From Lepisosteus oculatus (taxonomy: Eukaryota > Chordata > Actinopteri > Semionotiformes > Lepisosteidae): a DNA stretch of 64,000 nucleotides. The position numbers and the translations under genes were made by a program. The notes below the pieces were generated by a model. That model was not told the DNA's origin. It worked only from the letters and a program-made list of their open reading frames with translations, and made no database searches. Positions 1 to 12,039 of this stretch are shown in pieces; position 1 is the first letter of the stretch; every line of letters begins with the position of its first letter. The stretch is from contig NC_090706.1 in NCBI RefSeq assembly GCF_040954835.1, positions 29,335,148 through 29,399,147 of the forward strand, read 5' to 3'.

Positions 1-430
1 CATTGTACTGTTTTTACCCTGATCTCACTGGCTGTCGGAACTGTACTGTGTTTTTACCCTGGTCTCACTGTGCTGTATGACACTATACTGCGTTTTTACC
101 CTGGTCTCACTGTGCTGTATGACACTATACTGTGTTTTTACCCTGGTCTCACTGTGCTGTATGACACTGTGCTGTGTTTTTACCCTGGTCTCACTGTGCT
201 GTATGACATTATACTATGTTTTTACCCTGGTCTCACTGTGCTATCGGAACTGTACTGTGTTTTTATCCTGATCTTACTGTGCTGTATGACACTATACTGT
301 GTTTTTACCCTGGTCTCACTGTGCTATCGGAACTGTACTGTGTTTTTACCCTGATCTTACTGTGCTGTATGACACTATACTGTGTTTTAACCTGGTCTCA
401 CTGTGCTGTATGACACTGCTGTGTGCCATA
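1..430 (+). repeat. 42-bp minisatellite, continues past left edge
   Basis: About ten units of 40-42 bp with the core TTTTTACCCTGGTCTCACTG followed by a variable TGCTGTATGACAC or GCTATCGGAACTG part. A related array occurs at 21040-21370. Because the main period is divisible by three, several short ORFs run through it; they are not genes. Confidence 0.9.
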
Positions 431-1390
431 GGCCGTACCTCAGGACAAGACCCCCGGGTCTCCAAAGTTACTGCCCAAGACCCATCATCCTTCTGACCTG
501 GGTGTGACCCCACAAGACATTGATCCCACCTGACACTCGTCACACACATCTGGCTGGCCAGGCTGCTCCACACACCCACCACCCTTCGTGTAGGAGAGGA
601 ACCGCGGGTTCAGACATGTCGTGTCTCTGGTGCTTGGCTGAGGAGCCCGTGGTGTGAATCCGCCATCTGTGGGATTATAACTGAACGCCTGAACACCTCT
701 AAATCAGGATCTCCCCTAATAGACGCGTTCCTCATTCTCAAGTCAAAGTGCAGGAGCACTGTAGGCAGTGCAGAATGAAAGTGACCACAGTCGCTGGGAG
801 AAAGTACCCTGCAGCTTTGTCAGGCTACACTGTGCTCCAGGGAGCCCCCTCTTCCAGCCTGAACCCCAACTGTAAGAGTCTTAATGGCACCCCATGAAAT
901 TCCTCTGCCCCATCACATAAAACGGTACAGAATAAATAGCGACAGTGTGTTCAGCTAACGAACACACAGAACCATAAATACGGCCAAGTCAAACGCACTG
1001 AGTCTGAGGCGACAAAGCTGCTCTCAGCCCAGACGCAAAGTCAGTCGCGCAGGGTGGGTGGAGCAGGGTGGTGTGCCGGGGTGACAGCTAGACAAGGGTC
1101 CGAGGAGGGCTGTGTGTGCCGGCTTGGTCTGGAGCGGAACTGAGAAGGGTTTCGAGTACTGTACATCAGTCGAGTCTCCATTCATTCAGCTCTACAAACT
1201 AAACATAAAGGCGCGCACGTGCTCGGAGCAATGCAGCAGTATTTGCGTGCGCGCCGATGTGGGATTCTCCGCTGGCTTGTCTCGTGTAGCCTTGGCGTGC
1301 TGAATCCACACGGCCCTTTCACTCTCCTGACCCAGTCCTCTGTAACGAAAGCGTTCTTTCGGGACCCTATGCAGACGATGCAACCCGGGG
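430..1390. other. intergenic stretch without recognisable feature
   Basis: I see no exon with both splice sites, no RNA gene and no clear repeat boundary here. Base composition is mixed and ordinary. Confidence 0.5.
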
Positions 1391-1394
1391 ATGA

Positions 1395-1815
1395 GTGAGG
1401 AAAACACGGGGGGAAAAGCATGCGAGAGTCGGGAATGAAAACGGGGGGCGTGTCCAGGGTGCGCAGGTGTTCTGGGGGGTGAGTCTGGGGCAAACAATCC
1501 AAAACGGAGTCCAAAGGGAAATCCAAGACAAGGCAGAAGTCCGAAGCCGGGCAGTCCATCCGAGACGAAGACAAACAGGGTTAGAAACTGGAGAGGGATC
1601 CGGTGGAGGAGCAGGGGGAACAAGTGGGGAACAGGACCAGGCGCTACCGGCCCCGGACTTGCCTGGTACAGAACCAATGCAGAGCCCGGAACAGGGCGAG
1701 CGTCCGGCTCTTATAGGGAGGCAGGAACTGGGAGCAGGCGCACGGAATCAACTCCAGAGTGAAAGAGCCAGAGCCCCCTCGAGGGGGAGGGACTACGATC
1801 GTGACGTACTCGCTG
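1395..1815. repeat. possible dispersed repeat
   Basis: The text style (runs such as AATCCAAAACGGAGTCCAAA and AAGACAAGGCAGAAGTC, then CTCTTATAGGGAGGCAG and a CCCCCTCGAGGGGG palindrome) resembles widespread fish interspersed elements. I cannot name the family and see no target-site duplication. Confidence 0.25.
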
Positions 1816-2420
1816 GGCATTAGGATCGTCGATCTGCTTTACTACGTGGCGCTACGACACGCGGCTCTCTCCCTGGACACGCGTGTAGCTGCCCGCCGGC
1901 CGGCCCAGGGCTCGGCCTCCGGAGGGAGGGGGGCCACGGCGCGCCCCAGGAAGAAAACGCTCCTTTCGGCGGCCGAATCAAACGCGGGGAGGAGACGAGG
2001 AAAGGGACAGTGCCCACGAAAAGCTGGCGAAGCAGCACCGGCGTTCCCGAACCCGAGACGGCCGACGGCGGACATTTTCCGCGGCCCCCGATGAGAAGAG
2101 CCTTGTCTTCTGGAGCTGAAAGACGAGAGCCGGTCTCCCGCGGCGACCTGCTCGTCTCTCCATGTCACCTCTCTCTCCTCCTTGGAAATAATTATTTCAG
2201 TCTTCTCTCCCGCTATATACATATAAAAATAAAAGCCCCCCGGAGGTTCGCGGCAATTTGTCATTTGATGGCGTCTCCATGGAAACGGCACCCCCGACAC
2301 CTCCCCGGGCCTCTCCTGACGGGTCTATCGGCTTTCATCGGGCAGATTGATTTCAGGTTCCACACGGATGCAGCTCCTCGTCGGGATCGTTAAAGCGGAG
2401 CTGGGCGAGAGCGTCGGCTG
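1800..2420. promoter_or_regulatory. CpG-rich block with TATA-like and RFX X-box-like motifs
   Basis: CpG is frequent, in contrast with the flanks. Within it are a CRE-like TGACGTA (about 1802), TATAAAAA (about 2222) and an imperfect X-box GTCTCCATGGAAAC (2273-2286). The sequence from about 2170 to 2400 has the look of a conserved non-coding element or a promoter, but no gene could be attached to it. The longest local ORFs lack any recognisable domain. Confidence 0.35.
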
Positions 2421-3410
2421 TCCCCAGACAGTACCGGGGACGGGCCTGCGCCCACTCCCCCAGCCCTCTGAGTGCCGCTGTGTGCCGCTATCCCAGTGTG
2501 GCCATTCACACCAGACAAACCCAGGGCCGTTATTCTGCTCGAGCGCTCTGCCGAGGTCTGGGACTGGCTTGAGGGAGCAGGGCTGAGGGCTAAGGCTTCA
2601 GAGCTGCCACAGTGAAGGTGTCCCCAAACCTCAGAGGTCTTTAAGGGGCTCCTTTAAAACTACCGACTGTACAAGAGTCACGCCTTGGTTGAAGCAAGAG
2701 TGAAAGGGTCATTTAACACAGTGCGGTGGAGTCGGCGCGTGACATTGCTATGGTAAAGTCGAGGGAGATCTGCCGATGTCCCGTACAGATCTGCTGTGGG
2801 CTCCAACGAGGGCCCCGTGTAAGCAAACTGGGTTTATAGCACCATCGGGATTGGGGGGGTTCCATTGTGGGATAGTACAGTCATTGCTGGGACAGCAGGG
2901 TCTCCACACAGCGAGCACCCCCGTTTGGGGAATGGAACAGCCCGTCGTCGTGGGAGATGACCTCTGCCATTAGGTCGGCCCCAGAGGAGTGCCCAGAGTT
3001 ATCCAAATGACAGGGGGTTTTAAGCAGAGATGAGAAAATAGTAACAATACAAGATGAAAATGTCAAATCTTTTAAGGCAGACTTCAGGGGTTTCTCCTTT
3101 AGACTAGTGCTGTTTCTTCCTGCCTTCCTACAGTTTCCATAGTAACCGTACAGAAATCCTGAGATCGAATCCCATAGCAACCTCCAGCCAGGAGCCTCTG
3201 CTCTTAGCAGCACTGTCAGGGTTAAACACGGACTCTGAAAGGTGGGTTTTGACCTTGTTGGGCAGTGAATCGCTAGGGCAACTGTACTGTGTTAGCAGCC
3301 TTGGATACAACATCACAATGTTCCCTTTCATGAAGCTCCAGCTGAAGAGGTCAATACAACTCTAATCCCTCCACAAACTACAGGTGAGACACAAGTAGAG
3401 TATTCTTCCA
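2420..3410. other. intergenic stretch without recognisable feature
   Basis: Short ORFs on both strands have no domain similarity that I recognise and no supporting splice pattern. Confidence 0.5.
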
Positions 3411-3414
3411 ATTA

Positions 3415-3720
3415 ACATAAACACACACAGACACGCACACTTCCAATTAACATAAATACACACAGACACTTCCACTTCACATTAAACACACACACAGACA
3501 CACACACTTCCAATTAACATAAATACACACAGACACTTCCACTTCACATGAAACACACACACAGAGACACACACACTTCCAATTAACATAAACACACACA
3601 CACACACACTTCCACTTCACATTAAACACACACACAGACACACACACTTCCAATTAACATAAACACACACACACACTTCCACTTCACATTAAACACACAC
3701 ACAGAGACACACCAACAAGC
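3415..3720 (+). repeat. compound CA-rich minisatellite
   Basis: Alternating modules CACACTTCCAATTAACATAA and CACTTCCACTTCACATTAAA are separated by CA runs, repeated about five times. Confidence 0.85.
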
Positions 3721-4149
3721 TCGCAGACCTTCACAAAACACAACAGACAGAAAGAGAAGAGCTCACAGAGTGGAAGAGAGCAGTACGCCCACCATCAGAG
3801 GAGAAGGGGTACGCACTGTGCCGTGAGAGGGTTCCACAGGGTCGTCTTGGGGTGCCACACTAAGGAACGCCTCAGTCTTGCCAGTCCCGGTGAGCTCCAG
3901 GATCCCCAGTGCTCAGCACACGGCCCTCAGGTGTCACCTTCGGGTGGCTCCCCGCGAGCGCAGTCCAGCCCGGGCCGCGGCTGCCCTCCTGCTTTCCCAC
4001 CCTCCTCCTCCGAGGGTTTCGCTCAACGGCACGCTCTCCGGTCCCTCAGCCCCCTTCCCAGCGTCCCACAGCGCTGCGTCTGGGACACCTGTGCTCTGGT
4101 ACGCTGGGGGGAAGGCACAGTTACATCAGTGTCATATTTATGTGTTCTT

Positions 4150-4660
4150 GACCGTATTCATGAAGCACATTTCCTCCCCAACTCCATTCTGGACACGAAC
4201 CAGAGGACACCAGAGGAGACTACAGGGAAAAGCATTTAACACTGAGGACAGGAGGCAGTTCTTCACACAAGGCAGCAGCTTCAACATGGTTGGACAGCTT
4301 GTTCCACACCCCCGCCACTCTTTGTGTAAAGAAGTGTCGCCCGTCCGGACTGGAGGTTTAAAAGAAGCCAGGATATAGGCTTCAACAATGCGGGGCTGGG
4401 CAGCTTGTTCCACACTCCTGCCACCCTTTGTGTAAAGAAGTGCCGCCCATCCGGACTAGAGGTTTGAAAGAAGCCAGGATGTAGACTTCAACGACGGTGG
4501 TTGGGCAGCTTGTTCTGTTACTGCAGCGTGTTCCACACCCCCACCCCCCTTTGTGTAAAGAAGAGCCTCCTGTCCTGACCCGAGGATCTCACCCAGCTGT
4601 TTCCTGAAACAGAACAGGGTATCAGCTTCACCCACATGGCTGTTCGAGCTTTGTGAAAAG
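4150..4660. mobile_element. degraded non-LTR retrotransposon fragments (ORF2 C-terminal end)
   Basis: Several overlapping copies of the LINE tail occur. The plus strand has ACGAACCAGAGGACACCAG and AGGAGGCAGTTCTTCACACA. The minus strand reads HVGEADTLFCFRKQLGEIL, which matches the common end of fish CR1/Rex-like ORF2. The phrase CAGCTTGTTCCACAC recurs three times within 240 bp, so the fragment seems partly duplicated. All frames are broken. Confidence 0.6.
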
Positions 4661-5349
4661 ACGTGCCTGCTGTTCTCTGTTTTGCCCCATGGCATCAGTG
4701 AACAAGAGGTGCCAAGAGCCCTCTGTGTTTTTCCACCACTGCCAGCAGCTCTTCGAGTGCCCTGCTCCAGTCCGTCACACGCTGATATATATTTGGGTAC
4801 TGGCACCCCTCCTCCCTTCTTCACTGCGAACGGAGGGAGGTGGGGGAGGGCGATATTCCAAGGTACATCTTGTTCCACAGTTTATTTATGGATCTCGGCA
4901 CGTACTTGAGATCTTTTCGTTGTGTTTTCCTGCGAATGTGTTTGTTAGTATCTCTCTCTGTGAAATGGATGTCGAAAGCCTGGTGGGCGGCCGCCTGAGG
5001 GGAAGTCTATCAACAGTTGGCGTCTCGGTTGACTCATGGGCTCTTTGAAATTTCCCTGCTGCTTCCCACCTCTCTCCTGGCAGAGACTCGGCCTCCCTGC
5101 GAGCCGGACGCGACGGCGCCTCTGCACGCGTGCACCTGCGCCGACACTCCCAGAAACAGCCCTCTCCCCGCCGGGGCGCCAGCGCCGGCCCCCTGTCCAG
5201 AGTCACGCCCAGCGCCAGGGTCCCCGCTGGCCTCAGCCTCTGTGTGTGAAGAGCACAAGAGGTCTCCATACTGTACCTCCCCACAGCCCCTCATAGATTC
5301 CTACAGGCTCCCATGACATGGGCATGCAGCAAGGTCTTTTCAGTTTAAG

Positions 5350-5700
5350 ATACGCTGTGTAGTGGGGCTGCAGGAGGACTGAACCCCACTCTGGTCTTGT
5401 CCAGTTTCTCTCTCCTCCCCTGATCTGTGTGTCGTGGGGCTGCAGGAGGACTGAACCCCACTCTGGTCTTGTACAGTTTCTCTCTCCTCCCCTGATCTGT
5501 GTGTCGTGGGGCTGCAGGAGGACTGAACCCCACTCTGGTCTTGTACAGTGTCTCTCTCCTCCCCTGATCTGTGTGTCGTGGGGCTGCAGGTGCAGAACAG
5601 TGTCACCCAGGTGGTTCTGCTGTTCAGTGGTGTTGAAGTGGGTTCCCTCCTGTGTGTGAAGCTCTTCCCCTAGGATGAATTGTGCTGTATAAATGCCATT
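5350..5700 (+). repeat. 72-bp tandem array inside a SINE-like element
   Basis: Units start at about 5362, 5434, 5506 and 5578, exactly 72 bp apart, each with GTGGGGCTGCAGGAGGACTG. The downstream flank (CCCAGGTGGTTCTGCTGTTC to CTGTATAAATGCCATTAATT) resembles the 3' part of the SINEs in this window. The 24-codon period leaves three frames open, giving a spurious 200-codon minus-strand ORF. Confidence 0.85.
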
Positions 5701-5849
5701 AATTACAGTCATTTTGTTTTGAACCACCAAAGCCCTCTCCTTATTGGCTTCTCCCAGCTCCTCTGGTGCTGCTGCTTGAGTGAGACCTGGAAACCTGCAG
5801 ACACTCCAGGACCAGGACTTGACACACCGATGCATGTCCTATGAACCAT

Positions 5850-7390
5850 TTCAATAGATTCCTGTAGAGTTTCAGTAGGTGATTACAGAATTCCAGCAAG
5901 TTCTTATAGCATTCCAGTAGGGTCCTATAGTATTTCAGAAAAGTTCCTATAGAACTTCAGCAAGTTATTACAGAATTCCAGCAAGATCCTATAGCATTCC
6001 AGTTGGGTCCTATAGTATTTCAGAAAAGTTCCTATAGAACTTCAGAAAGTTCTTATAGTATTTCAGCACATTCTTGTAGAATTTTAGCTAGTTCTTATTG
6101 ACTTTTAGCAGATTCATCTAGAATTTAAGTACTGTAGGTTCCTATAGAATTTCAGTAAGTTCTTATAGAACTTCAGGTGGTTCCTTAAGAATTTCAGCAG
6201 GTTCCTATAGAATATCAGCAAATTCTTATGGGACTTCAGAATGTGCCTATAGAATTTCAGAAGGTTCCTGTAGAATTTCAGTACGTTCTTCTGGAACTTG
6301 AGAATGTGCCTATAGAATTGTAGCAAGTTCTTCTGGAACTTCAGAATGTGCCTATAGAATTTCAGCAGGTTCCTATAGAATATCAGCAAATTCTTATGGG
6401 ACTTCAGAATGTGCCTATAGAATTTTAGCAAGTTCTTTTGGAATCTCAGGAGGTTCCTGTAGAATTTCAGCCAGTTCTTATAGAACTTCAGAAGGTTCCT
6501 ATAGAATTTCAGCAGGTTCCTATAGAATATCAGCAAATTCTTCTGGAACTTCAGAATGTGCCTATAGAATTGTAGCAAGTTCTTCTGGAACTTCAGAATG
6601 TGCCTATAGAATTTCAGCAGGTTCCTATAGAATATCAGCAAATTCTTATGGGACTTCAGAATGTGCCTATAGAATTTCAGAAGGTTCCTGTAGAATTTCA
6701 GTACGTTCTTCTGGAACTTCAGAATGTGCCTATAGAATTGTAGCACGTTCTTCTGGAACTTCAGAAGGTTCCTATAGAATTTCAGCAGGTTCCTATAGAA
6801 TATCAGCAAATTCTTCTGGAACTTCAGAATGTGCCTATAGAATTGTAGCAAGTTCTTCTGGAACTTCAGAATGTGCCTATAGAATTTCAGCAGGTTCCTA
6901 TAGAATATCAGCAAATTCTTATGGGACTTCAGAATGTGCCTATAGAATTTCAGAAGGTTCCTGTAGAATTTCAGTACGTTCTTCTGGAACTTGAGAATGT
7001 GCCTATAGAATTGTAGCAAGTTCTTCTGGAACTTCAGAATGTGCCTATAGAATTTCAGCAGGTTCCTATAGAATATCTTATTCCCATAAGAATAAGAAAT
7101 TCTTATGGGACTTCAGAATGTGCCTATAGAATTTCAGAAGGTTCCTGTAGAATTTCAGTACGTTCTTCTGGAACTTCAGAATGTGCCTATAGAATTGTAG
7201 CAAGTTCTTCTGGAACTTCAGAATGTGCCTATAGAATTTCAGCAGGTTCCTATAGAATATCAGCAAATTTTTATGGGACTTCAGAATGTGCCTATAGAAT
7301 TTTAGCAAGTTCTTCTGGAATCTCAGAAGGTTCCTGTAGAATTTCAGTACGTTCCTATAGAATTTCAGAAGGCTCCTATAGAATACGCCC
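5850..7390. repeat. 21-bp satellite array with higher-order structure
   Basis: About 70 diverged 21-bp units with the core CCTATAGAATTTCAGCA and TTCTTCTGGAACTTCAGAA variants. Blocks of several units recur as larger repeats. Because 21 is divisible by three, a 301-codon ORF (6114-7019, minus) reads as heptads such as LLKFYRN and ILKFQKN. Codon content follows the repeat and no start or splice context supports translation. Confidence 0.92.
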
Positions 7391-7400
7391 AGAGACCTGC

Positions 7401-7760
7401 TCCTGAGGAGTTTTCCCCACGGCCGAGCTGTGAAAGGCTGCAGGTCGGTCCCTTGCCCCTGGGGGGGCGTGTCTGGGCCCCGTGTGCGCCGCGCTCCTGC
7501 CTCAGCAGATCCTACAGCAGGTGTTGTGTAACAGCAAGGCCACCGGTCTACCCAGCAACAGCCTTGAGAGAGAGAGCCGGCGTGCGTGGGGACGGCCAGG
7601 CGGGCGGGCGGGCGGGGGGGCGGGGGCGGTGGCGGGGGGGGGGGGGGTCTCCTCGGGAAGATCACGGATTCGGAAAACTCGGCAGAGGCATTCCCGCCCC
7701 CACAGCGCCGCGGCTGCCTGGCTGAAACGAGAGAGCCTGCCTGCCTGCTCTGACATTAAT
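7401..7760 (+). repeat. GC-rich segment with long G runs
   Basis: From 7601 to 7647 the plus strand is nearly all G with GC interruptions (GGCGGGCGGGCGGGCGG, then a run of about 14 G). It meets the usual G-quadruplex pattern several times over. No gene is associated. Confidence 0.6.
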
Positions 7761-7785
7761 AGCAGCGGATTGTGAGGCTGTCAAA

Positions 7786-7816
7786 CAGCAGTGTGTGTGT
7801 GTGTGTGTGTGTGTGG
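7786..7816 (+). repeat. (GT)n microsatellite
   Basis: A simple GT run of about 13 units followed by a G run. Confidence 0.9.
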
Positions 7817-7819
7817 GGG

Positions 7820-10800
7820 GGATTCCTCCTACGCCAGACTCCCAGGAGATGCCCGCTCTCCCGACACAGTGTCGGGATTCCGGCTGGAGCGCAGACGAGG
7901 GAGACTCTAACGGTGCCGGGTCGATCCGACCCTCAATCGAACCCGCGCCCAGCCTGGGAAGGCAGGGCGGCAATCAGCCCCTCCTCCCACCTGGCCAGGC
8001 GTTGCCGCAGGGCAGAGGTGCTGGGTGGGGGGGGTGAACCAGGCACAGCTGTTGAAAGACAGTGAGAGGAGCGCTGGAGAGGGAGAGAGAGGGAGAGAAG
8101 CTCCGGGTTCGAGTCCAGTTCTGGACCAGGATTTCCAGAGAGAGCCCCGTCACAGAGTCGGGGATCCCCGGCCCCTCAGCCGTGTGCCGCGTCCTCCTCC
8201 CTCGGGCTCCCACACGGACCGGCAGCGCGCGGGATATCGAGACTCCCAAGGTCGGCCACTGCTCCTTCCCTGCGGTTCTTCCTCTGCTCTCCTGCTTCGT
8301 CTCCGTCTCTTGGCACCGGCTCCCGTTTAAGCAAGAGCTCATCCCGCAATCGAGCAGCCCGGAAATCCGGAAATCCAGGGATCCGGGTGATCCTTGGCGA
8401 TGACGAAGCACGGTCAGGTCTAGTGAGTCAAACCCGTGGGAGCAGTGGAACTGGCCTGAGAGGACCGTGGTGTACCAGAGCTAATCTGGCTGCGAACACG
8501 AGGAGGCCCTTCGGTTCCTCTCGCTCGTGTGGACGCTGGAACGAATTGATCCCAGGGTCTCAGCCAGCTGTTTCTTGAAGGAAGCCAGGGTACCGTCTTC
8601 AGCTCGTGTTCCATGCTCTTACTACTCTTTGTGTAATGTGTCACAGAATCCTGCAATGTATGATGCTGCACTGTTCATCATGGTTTACCGCCGACTAGTA
8701 CAGTAAACCACAGTGTAACGTGCTGCAGCGCAGTTTACAACATCTCAGTATCTAGCGCATCTGGTTTGTAACTCTTAACTGCTCAGTCTTCAGAATTTAA
8801 CAGAAGCTGGGGACTTTGCGCAGTGGGGGATGTTTATGTTTTGTATTAGAGCCTGGAAAATTACAACGAATAAACACTTGTTCACAAAATGACAGATTTA
8901 AGAGATGCTTACAGCCTTGCTGCTTATACACAAAGCCTGGACTACGAATGAGAAATGCGACCTAGTAACACCTCCATTGATGTTAATCTCTGAAGTTATT
9001 TCTCATGGCCTTGAGGGGGATGAATTTAATAGTGGTTTAGCAGCCGGGGAGAACTCTGCTCCTTTTGTGACTGATCGAACAGCGTGCACACTAGTGATCT
9101 CCGATAAAGAGTCTGGCACATCCAGGCGAGGTGGAGGGGTCACGGCCGCCACCCCTGTCACTCCACGGCTCCCTGGGGGGGCCTGAGGTCCACCCTGCAC
9201 CCCGATTGGCCGTGCAGCACAGCAGGAGGCAGCAGTCACGTGGATCTAGAAGAAACACGAGAACTCAAATCCAGGTTTTCCGTGTCCGGGGATGAGGAAC
9301 ACGGAAGAGCTGAGGAACTGTAGGGAGGAGAGGTGGCCGGGATACATTCCATTCCACATAATTGTGGAATTCTTCCTTGCAAGCACTTGAGGAGCTGGGA
9401 ATTCTGGAAAAAAACATTGCCATTGTCATCACCAGAACCATTGTCATGGCGATCACCATGACAGTCCCTGCACTGGCCTACTCCACAGAGCTCAGCCCCG
9501 CAGGAGAAAGAGTTCGGTCCGATAGTGTGAGGTAGTAAGGTGCAGCTTTCTGACCACTCCCTACCACAGCCCAGCATCGAGACATCGGCACCTCTGGAGA
9601 ACCATGGCAACCCCCAGGTCCCTGCTACCATTGTCACCATGACAACTGCATCACTGCCAGCCACTCTGCTGGTTTCCTCAGCCTCTCAGTCTGCGTGCCA
9701 GTTTTCCTCTCTGGATCCCCCTACAGGGGACCAATGGCCGAGAAATGGGGCTGATTGAGCCTCCTGACCCCTGACCCCTGCGTGCCAAAGCTTCACAGGT
9801 GTCGACCCGCAAGCGCCTATAGCCCAGGAAACGACCCCAGCGCGCCCCGAGTCAAGCACCGAGATGCGAACAGAGAGGGAACGGACAGGCAGAGGAAAGC
9901 AAGGGAGTATTCGGATTCTGCACTACGCAGAGGATGACATGCAGTCTGGTAAAAGAACAAGCAGTCTGATAAAAGCTTGTCACCTTCTATCTTCAACTGA
10001 GTTCATCCCCTGGAAAGCACAATGCATGTTTTGTTAGGATGACTGAGGCTCAGAAAAGGAGCCCTGGGAACACTGATAACTTAACTTAATTAATGAACGA
10101 ATCCCCTCACAGGACTGCAAAGCTTACAGCCTGCACAGAGAGTACAGAGGCAGGGCTCAGGTAACACACAACCAGAGGGACAAGGAGACCTTGGCACGTA
10201 CAAGAACAATACAGCGAATGAATGAAAGTCAACAGACCTGACAAAGGAGAAAAGCCACTGATGGCACCGGAGGTGTAGAGCTTCCCTCCAGGTGCAGACT
10301 TCTGCAAATACGGCCGTTTCCCAGAAGCACAGCCCAGATGCTGGCCTGTGTTCTTGGCGTTTGCGTGACGTATAACCCTCTCCATGGCCCCAGGGGAGTA
10401 TCTCCGCTCCGCGGGGCTCGGGCACGCACAAGGAGAGAACACACAGATCCAGCAGGAGGCTGGCCAGGGAGTGGGCATGTGTCAGAGGCCGGAGGACAGG
10501 CGGGCCCAGGAGACCCTGCAGAGCGGAGACTCTCTCTCTCTGTAACACGGCCCCTCACACCTCTCTCCATTACAGTCTCCTCTCTCTCTGCACTGTAAGG
10601 GCACCAGGTTCCCCGTCTGATCTGTCTTTGCTTCATGAGTTTTTTTGTGGTGTTTTTGTACTGGCGTCTAGAGCTGCTCTCTGTTGGCTCTTGTTTCAGT
10701 CCTACAGTGTGTTACCGTCCTTCTGTGTGGAGTCTACATGTTCTTCCCCAGATTCATGAGAATTTTTCCCTGAATATTCCCTGTGTGTCGGTGCGCTGTG

Positions 10801-11430
10801 ATGTGATCCCGCCTTGCGCCCTGTACTGCCAGAAAGAAACCCCATTCATCGTCTTCTGTTGGGTGTGACAAGGGCAGAATGGATGACAACAAACCTGGCT
10901 GGACAGAGTGTGTCCTAGAGGTGTCTCATAGTGCCTGTATGGCACCTGAGCGCTCCGTCCTGCCACTTCAGGTAACCCCTGGGCGACAGAAGATGTCGTC
11001 TCTCAGGTGTCCATATATTCCCCAGGATGCTGTGCAGCTGAACTGCTGGCTGTTTCATCCTGGAGTTTCTTGTGCTGCTGAAAACGGATACACAGGTCGA
11101 TCGGTTGGACAGGAGAGTCCCGAGCCTGGGTGGTGGCCCTCTGCCCTCCAGAACCCTGTCCCTCACAGAACCGGTCTCCTGGTCTCTCTGGCCTGGTCTG
11201 CTGGTGCTTCATACAGAGCGCCTCACTCTGCAGGGGCTGTGAGGAGGTCCGAGGGCCTGTTTATACAGATTGAGTGAGCTCGTTACGACAACGTTAACTC
11301 GACCCACTCGGATCCCAGACACCGCGCACCTGGCCTTGTTAGGGAGTCACCTGACGAGAGCTCAGTCTTTCCCAAGGAGCGAAACTCGACTCGATCAGTC
11401 CCAAATCACCCCTCTCTGCCCACTAAAAAA
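7820..11430. other. intergenic, only small repeat traces
   Basis: No coding exon recognised. A reversed LINE-tail fragment is recognisable at about 8540-8640 (minus strand close to SFKKQLAE). The rest is unique-looking sequence with short, unsupported ORFs. Confidence 0.45.
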
Positions 11431-11705
11431 AGAGTAGGGGTGTTAGCCCGGTGTCCTGGCCAAATTTCCCCCTGGCCTTTACCGATCAGGGCCTCCTTAT
11501 AATCCCCATCTCCGAACTGGCTTCATCACTCTGTTCTCCTCCCCACTGAGAGCTGGTGTGTGGGGAGCACACTGGTGCACTATGGCCGCCATCACATCAT
11601 CCAGGTGAGGCTGCACATTAGTGGTGGTGGAGGGGAGTCCCTATTACCTGTAAAGCACTTTGAATGTAGAGTCCAGAAGAGTGCTATATAAGTGTGAGGA
11701 ATAAT
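11430..11705 (+). mobile_element. 3' fragment of a 5S-headed SINE family
   Basis: Shares long stretches with the element at 27768-28290, including AATCCCCATCTCCGAACTGG, CTCCCCACTGAGAGCTG and ACCTGTAAAGCACTTTGA with the ending GTGCTATATAAG. The 5S-like head is missing. Confidence 0.8.
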
Positions 11706-12039
11706 TATCTAAACCTCAGTAAACACAGCGGCTTGGCCTCACAGGCTTGGCAAGGTGACAATGACGCTCTGTACTTACAGGAGGAGTCAATGGAGATTCT
11801 GCTGGAGAATCTAAAAGAAATAAGAAATAAATCAGGTGGTAAAGAGGGGGACTGTAAAGACACATTAGGCAGTTGCATGTAGGATATGTTAGTGTCTTTT
11901 GTTAACAGTAAGAAATATTATTTCTATTAAAGGCACATTTCTGGCGCGTCTTCGCTGTCTTCGCGGCCGCTGTCAGCTGTTGACTAGAACTAGAACAAGC
12001 CGATAAGCAGCAGCCGGTTGGCACGGTGCAGTGTTAAAA

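Noticed and set aside
5233..5835. 200-codon minus-strand ORF with a repeated [20 protein letters not shown]
   Set aside because: Product of the 72-bp tandem array; no start or splice context.
6114..7019. 301-codon minus-strand ORF of heptad-like repeats
   Set aside because: Entirely inside the 21-bp satellite; openness follows from a period divisible by three and no codon or splice evidence supports it.
9600..9615. ACCATGGCAACC as a further X-box
   Set aside because: Only one half-site fits; the other half departs from consensus.
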